A stretch of DNA of 20,805 nt from Funneliformis mosseae (Eukaryota > Glomeromycota > Glomeromycetes > Glomerales > Glomeraceae): positions 1 through 20,805 of the forward strand of contig CAJVPP010001325.1 of assembly GCA_910592005.1 (NCBI GenBank), in the 5' to 3' direction. Within the stretch, counting starts at the first letter, position 1. Each line of letters begins with the position of its first letter. Positions 18,664 through 20,805 of the stretch are shown here, piece by piece. Position numbers and translations under genes: made by a program. The notes beneath the pieces were generated by a model. The model saw nothing but the letters and a program-made list of their open reading frames with translations. It had not been told where the DNA came from and did no database searches.

Positions 18664-19622
18664 TTAGTTGAAAGATATTAAGTCTATTTTCTTCCTATAT
18701 TCACACAAAATCGAAATATGCTTTAGCAAGGTTACATAAAGTAGTCCTGCTAGAAAAATTAGGCATATTTGATTGATTGTTTTAAAGATTTCTAACTCAG
18801 ATGCACTTGCACTATGTTGCATTAATGCAACAGGCTTTCGTGGTAATGGAGAAAGAGTTAGCCCATTTAGTGTTTCAGATTTTGGTTAAACACATGATGA
18901 GAAATTGGCAAAAACATTTCTTGTCTGACAGGTGAAATACAAGCTGGCTCAAAATTAGGAGCATTTAGCATAGTATTTTTTGTTACAGTTACTTTAGATT
19001 ATACATAATTTTCATAGTTAGCTATAAAATTTGTATTATGATCATATGATACTAATGCTAACTTATCCTTTTCTGAGTGTGAGATAGATTGGGAGAAAAG
19101 CTCTAGATGAAGACGATTAATTTTAACCTCTTCTTTTAATATATATTGTTTATATTGCCAGATCTGAAATTCTCTTCTATTAATAAATTGGAGAATTTTT
19201 TTTTCTCGCATAATCATTTAAAATAGTATTTTCAGAAATACATCTTTTCAAATAGCTATAATGATAGATACGAGGGTTATAGCTAGTTTTAGGTATGAAA
19301 ACTAAGGAGTCACATACACTACAATAAATATAATCAGTTGAATAACCATTGTGAATCTTATCATTTTCATAAAGCTTTCCATATATTATAATATATCTAT
19401 TCTTAGAAAGGATTTTTGGATTTTCTTCAAGTATTTTCCTAAATGGATTACAGATATAAGAGCATCACATTTCTGATGTTTTGTGATCATGTCTTTTTGT
19501 TAAAGGCAATATTACATCAAGTATTCTTATATATTCTTCAGAACCTCCATAAGTATTATTTTCATCAATTAGCTTAGAATAGGCTCTACTATCTAAATCT
19601 ATATTAGTGTTTTAATAGATTA
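18664..19622 (-). pseudogene. Unrecognised protein with a BED-like CxxC...HxxxxxC finger, inactivated
   Basis: A nearly continuous coding stretch of about 315 codons. From the 5' side: IDLDSRAYSKLIDENNTYGG and EEYIRILDVILPLTKRHDHK, a TGA where Trp may have been, NPFRKILEENPKILSKNRYI, then a zinc-finger-like YCSVCDSLVFIPKTS with HYSYLKRC, resembling BED-type fingers of transposases. A slip in an A9 run (about 19196-19204) passes to the frame FINRREFQIWQYKQYILKEE (intact 19217-18999). After a TAA it continues as LNAPNFEPACISPVRQEMFL, slips again near 18886, and reads KSETLNGLTLSPLPRK, then MQHSASASELEIFKTIN and a hydrophobic ICLIFLAGLLYVTLL, ending with TAA 18666-18664. No ATG at the 5' end; an ATA before DLDSR could be a mutated start. 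It may derive from a transposase or a domesticated relative. Confidence 0.55.
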
Positions 19623-20237
19623 TAATGATTTTTAGTGATTTATAACGTTTTTAGCAATTATTTAGCAACTATACTAGATAATATAATCATTCAAATTTAT
19701 ACAAATTTACGTTCTTTTGTTTTATCAAATTACGGAAAAGAATCAGGTAAAATTTTTTCTTAACTTTTTTTCGAAAATATATTTAGTAACATCCTGAAAT
19801 CTTTGATTAAAAGGGCAGATTTGTAGCTGATTTGGTGGACTACATATTGTTAAACCTAAATTCATTTTTAGTCCTTGTTCAAAGAACTTCGAGTGAAAAA
19901 CAGATTCATAATTTTTCCTGATATTATGATTCAGCTAAACTATAAAATTTATATCACATGTGATTTCCTAAATCTCTGATAGTTTCACAACAGTTTCAGA
20001 ATAGTTCTAGGAGAGTTTTAGACACTAGCGAGTTTCTATAAATTATGAAATGATCAGTCAATCAGATTTTACCACTCTTGATCTATTGACATGATAGCTA
20101 AGCCACCGTTATTATTTGATTAATCATTATATTGATCAATTAATTTGTCTCACAATGATTCTAAAACATCACTCAATATTGTTTTATAAAACAGACTCTT
20201 AAAGAATCTTCTCACTATATAAAAAAAATCAACTATA
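19623..20237. other. Stretch without a recognisable gene
   Basis: AT-rich sequence between two divergently oriented genes (BED-like finger gene on minus, Myb/SANT-like gene on plus). I tried all frames and found only short pieces without motifs. Both upstream regions should be here. An upstream exon of the Myb/SANT-like gene could also be hidden in it. Confidence 0.4.
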
Positions 20238-20625
20238 GAATTCTCTGACACCCAACTTTACGTTCTTATTGACGAATGAAAAAATAGAAATACAGAGTAT
20301 CATTCTACTACAAATAAGAAGAAGTATCTCTTTTGGAACGAGATTGCTGAAAAATTAAATGTTCAGGAAAAGATTAATTATTTCACTGGTGATGAATGTC
20401 ATAAAAAATTCTTAAGCCTCACAAAAGCTTTTTATATAAGTAGGATTAGTTGATAGGATATTTCTCTTGAAGACCTATCTGGTTAATATACTTATTTTTT
20501 TTTAGACTGCTGAGAGAAAAAAAGAAGGGACTGAAGATAAAAGGAATATAATTGGAGAAGAGCTTTATGAAGAGTTCTTGACGAAGTTTTGGCAAAAACC
20601 AGGTACCGTAAAGCGCGCTCTATAG
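20238..20625 (+). pseudogene. Myb/SANT-like DNA-binding domain gene fragment with one intron
   Basis: Exon 1 (20238-20439) reads EFSDTQLYVLIDE-stop-KNRNTEYHSTT, then NKKKYLFWNEIAEKLNV and YFTGDECHKKFLSLTKAFY, the three-helix pattern of Myb/SANT-like (MADF-related) domains found in transposon-derived DNA-binding proteins: 'LL.ER..R......S....FW..IA..........TG.QC..KF..L...Y'. The TGA in exon 1 is at an Arg position (CGA to TGA). Intron 20440-20505 (GTAGGA...T10AG, 66 bp). Exon 2 (20506-20625) reads EGTEDKRNIIGEELYEEFLT, then KFWQKPGTVKRAL-stop, with the expected conserved FW. Splicing as drawn does not keep phase (one base left over), so either a small indel occurred or the donor differs. The stop codon lies inside the left arm of the MITE-like repeat. 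The 5' end is unclear. Confidence 0.7.
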
Positions 20626-20694
20626 TACCCCCCTGTGTATAATGACCCCCTCCTTTTGGAGCAGCTTAGAATGTAAAATATCCCGGGTACTATA
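20621..20694. repeat. 74-bp MITE-like inverted repeat (TATAGTACCC...GGGTACTATA)
   Basis: Perfect 10-bp inverted termini at 20621-20630 and 20685-20694 enclose 54 bp with no coding potential. The TA at each outer end is compatible with a TA target duplication as made by Tc1/mariner-type elements. Its left arm supplies the stop codon of the Myb/SANT-like gene. Confidence 0.6.
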
Positions 20695-20750
20695 CATTGT
20701 GAATATATCAGCTTCATGTAAAGTACCCGGTACTAAGTATCACAATGTAT
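20685..20750. repeat. Second overlapping inverted repeat at the window edge
   Basis: GGGTACT (20685-20691) pairs with AGTACCC (20722-20728), and ATACATTGTGA (20692-20702) pairs with TCACAATGTAT (20740-20750). This shares the right arm of the 74-bp repeat, so two related GTACCC-bordered units seem to sit side by side. The window ends in an A-rich run. Confidence 0.5.
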
Positions 20751-20805
20751 TTTTAAATAAAATTTTATTTTGTTAAATTTAATATAGCAATTCGCAAAAA
20801 AAAAA

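Overview
The window is AT-rich eukaryotic DNA made almost entirely of decayed mobile elements and multicopy gene families. The protein families I recognise (a delta-like family B DNA polymerase, a DDE integrase, a coiled-coil/Gag/retropepsin protein, a 'GKKF...RPNFLDG' zinc-ribbon/nuclease module, a PD-(D/E)XK-like gene with short introns) are the kind I associate with arbuscular mycorrhizal fungi (Glomeromycotina, Rhizophagus-like). That assignment is inference from protein similarity. No bacterial features, CRISPR array, tRNA or rRNA were seen.

Region 1 (about 430-15300) reads as one compact, inactivated, Polinton/Maverick-like DNA element with at least seven genes: family B DNA polymerase (+, 430-3776); coiled-coil protein (-, 5077-3929); small Lys/Gly-rich protein (+, 5464-5951); long Gag plus retropepsin gene (-, 12175-5916); DDE integrase (+, from 12185, only 9 bp from the divergent Gag start); zinc-ribbon/nuclease remnant (+, about 13297-13830); A32/FtsK-HerA-like packaging ATPase (+, 13887-14662); and a second coiled-coil protein (-, about 15300-14742). 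There is no reverse transcriptase. The surprising part is the combination: a polymerase, integrase and packaging ATPase as in Polintons and DNA viruses, but a Gag-like coat protein and retropepsin where a double-jelly-roll capsid and cysteine protease would be expected.

Region 2 (8334-11077) is a 2,744-bp hAT transposon inserted inside the Gag gene. It has an exact 8-bp target duplication (ggttattc) and 16-bp imperfect terminal inverted repeats starting TAGG. Reading across the empty site leaves the Gag frame open. The hAT keeps its BED-finger N-terminus and dimerisation C-terminus, but the catalytic core is replaced by an unusual satellite (9474-10308) of alternating GAACGAT/ATCGTTC heptamers and by an adjoining CAGTTC fold-back repeat.

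Region 3 (15300-20805) holds fungal family genes and remnants: a 45-codon leucine-zipper ORF (-, 15783-15646), a multi-exon PD-(D/E)XK-like pseudogene (-, 17936-15991), a pseudogene with a BED-like finger (-, about 19622-18664), a Myb/SANT-like gene fragment with one intron (+, 20238-20625), and a 74-bp MITE-like inverted repeat at the right edge.

The decay is distinctive. In several genes the reading frame survives for hundreds of bases while filled with TAA/TAG/TGA codons at positions that look like former Gln, Arg or Trp codons, and catalytic Asp/Glu codons have become Asn/Lys. Both are what C-to-T (G-to-A) transitions would produce, as by deamination of methylated cytosines or a RIP-like process.
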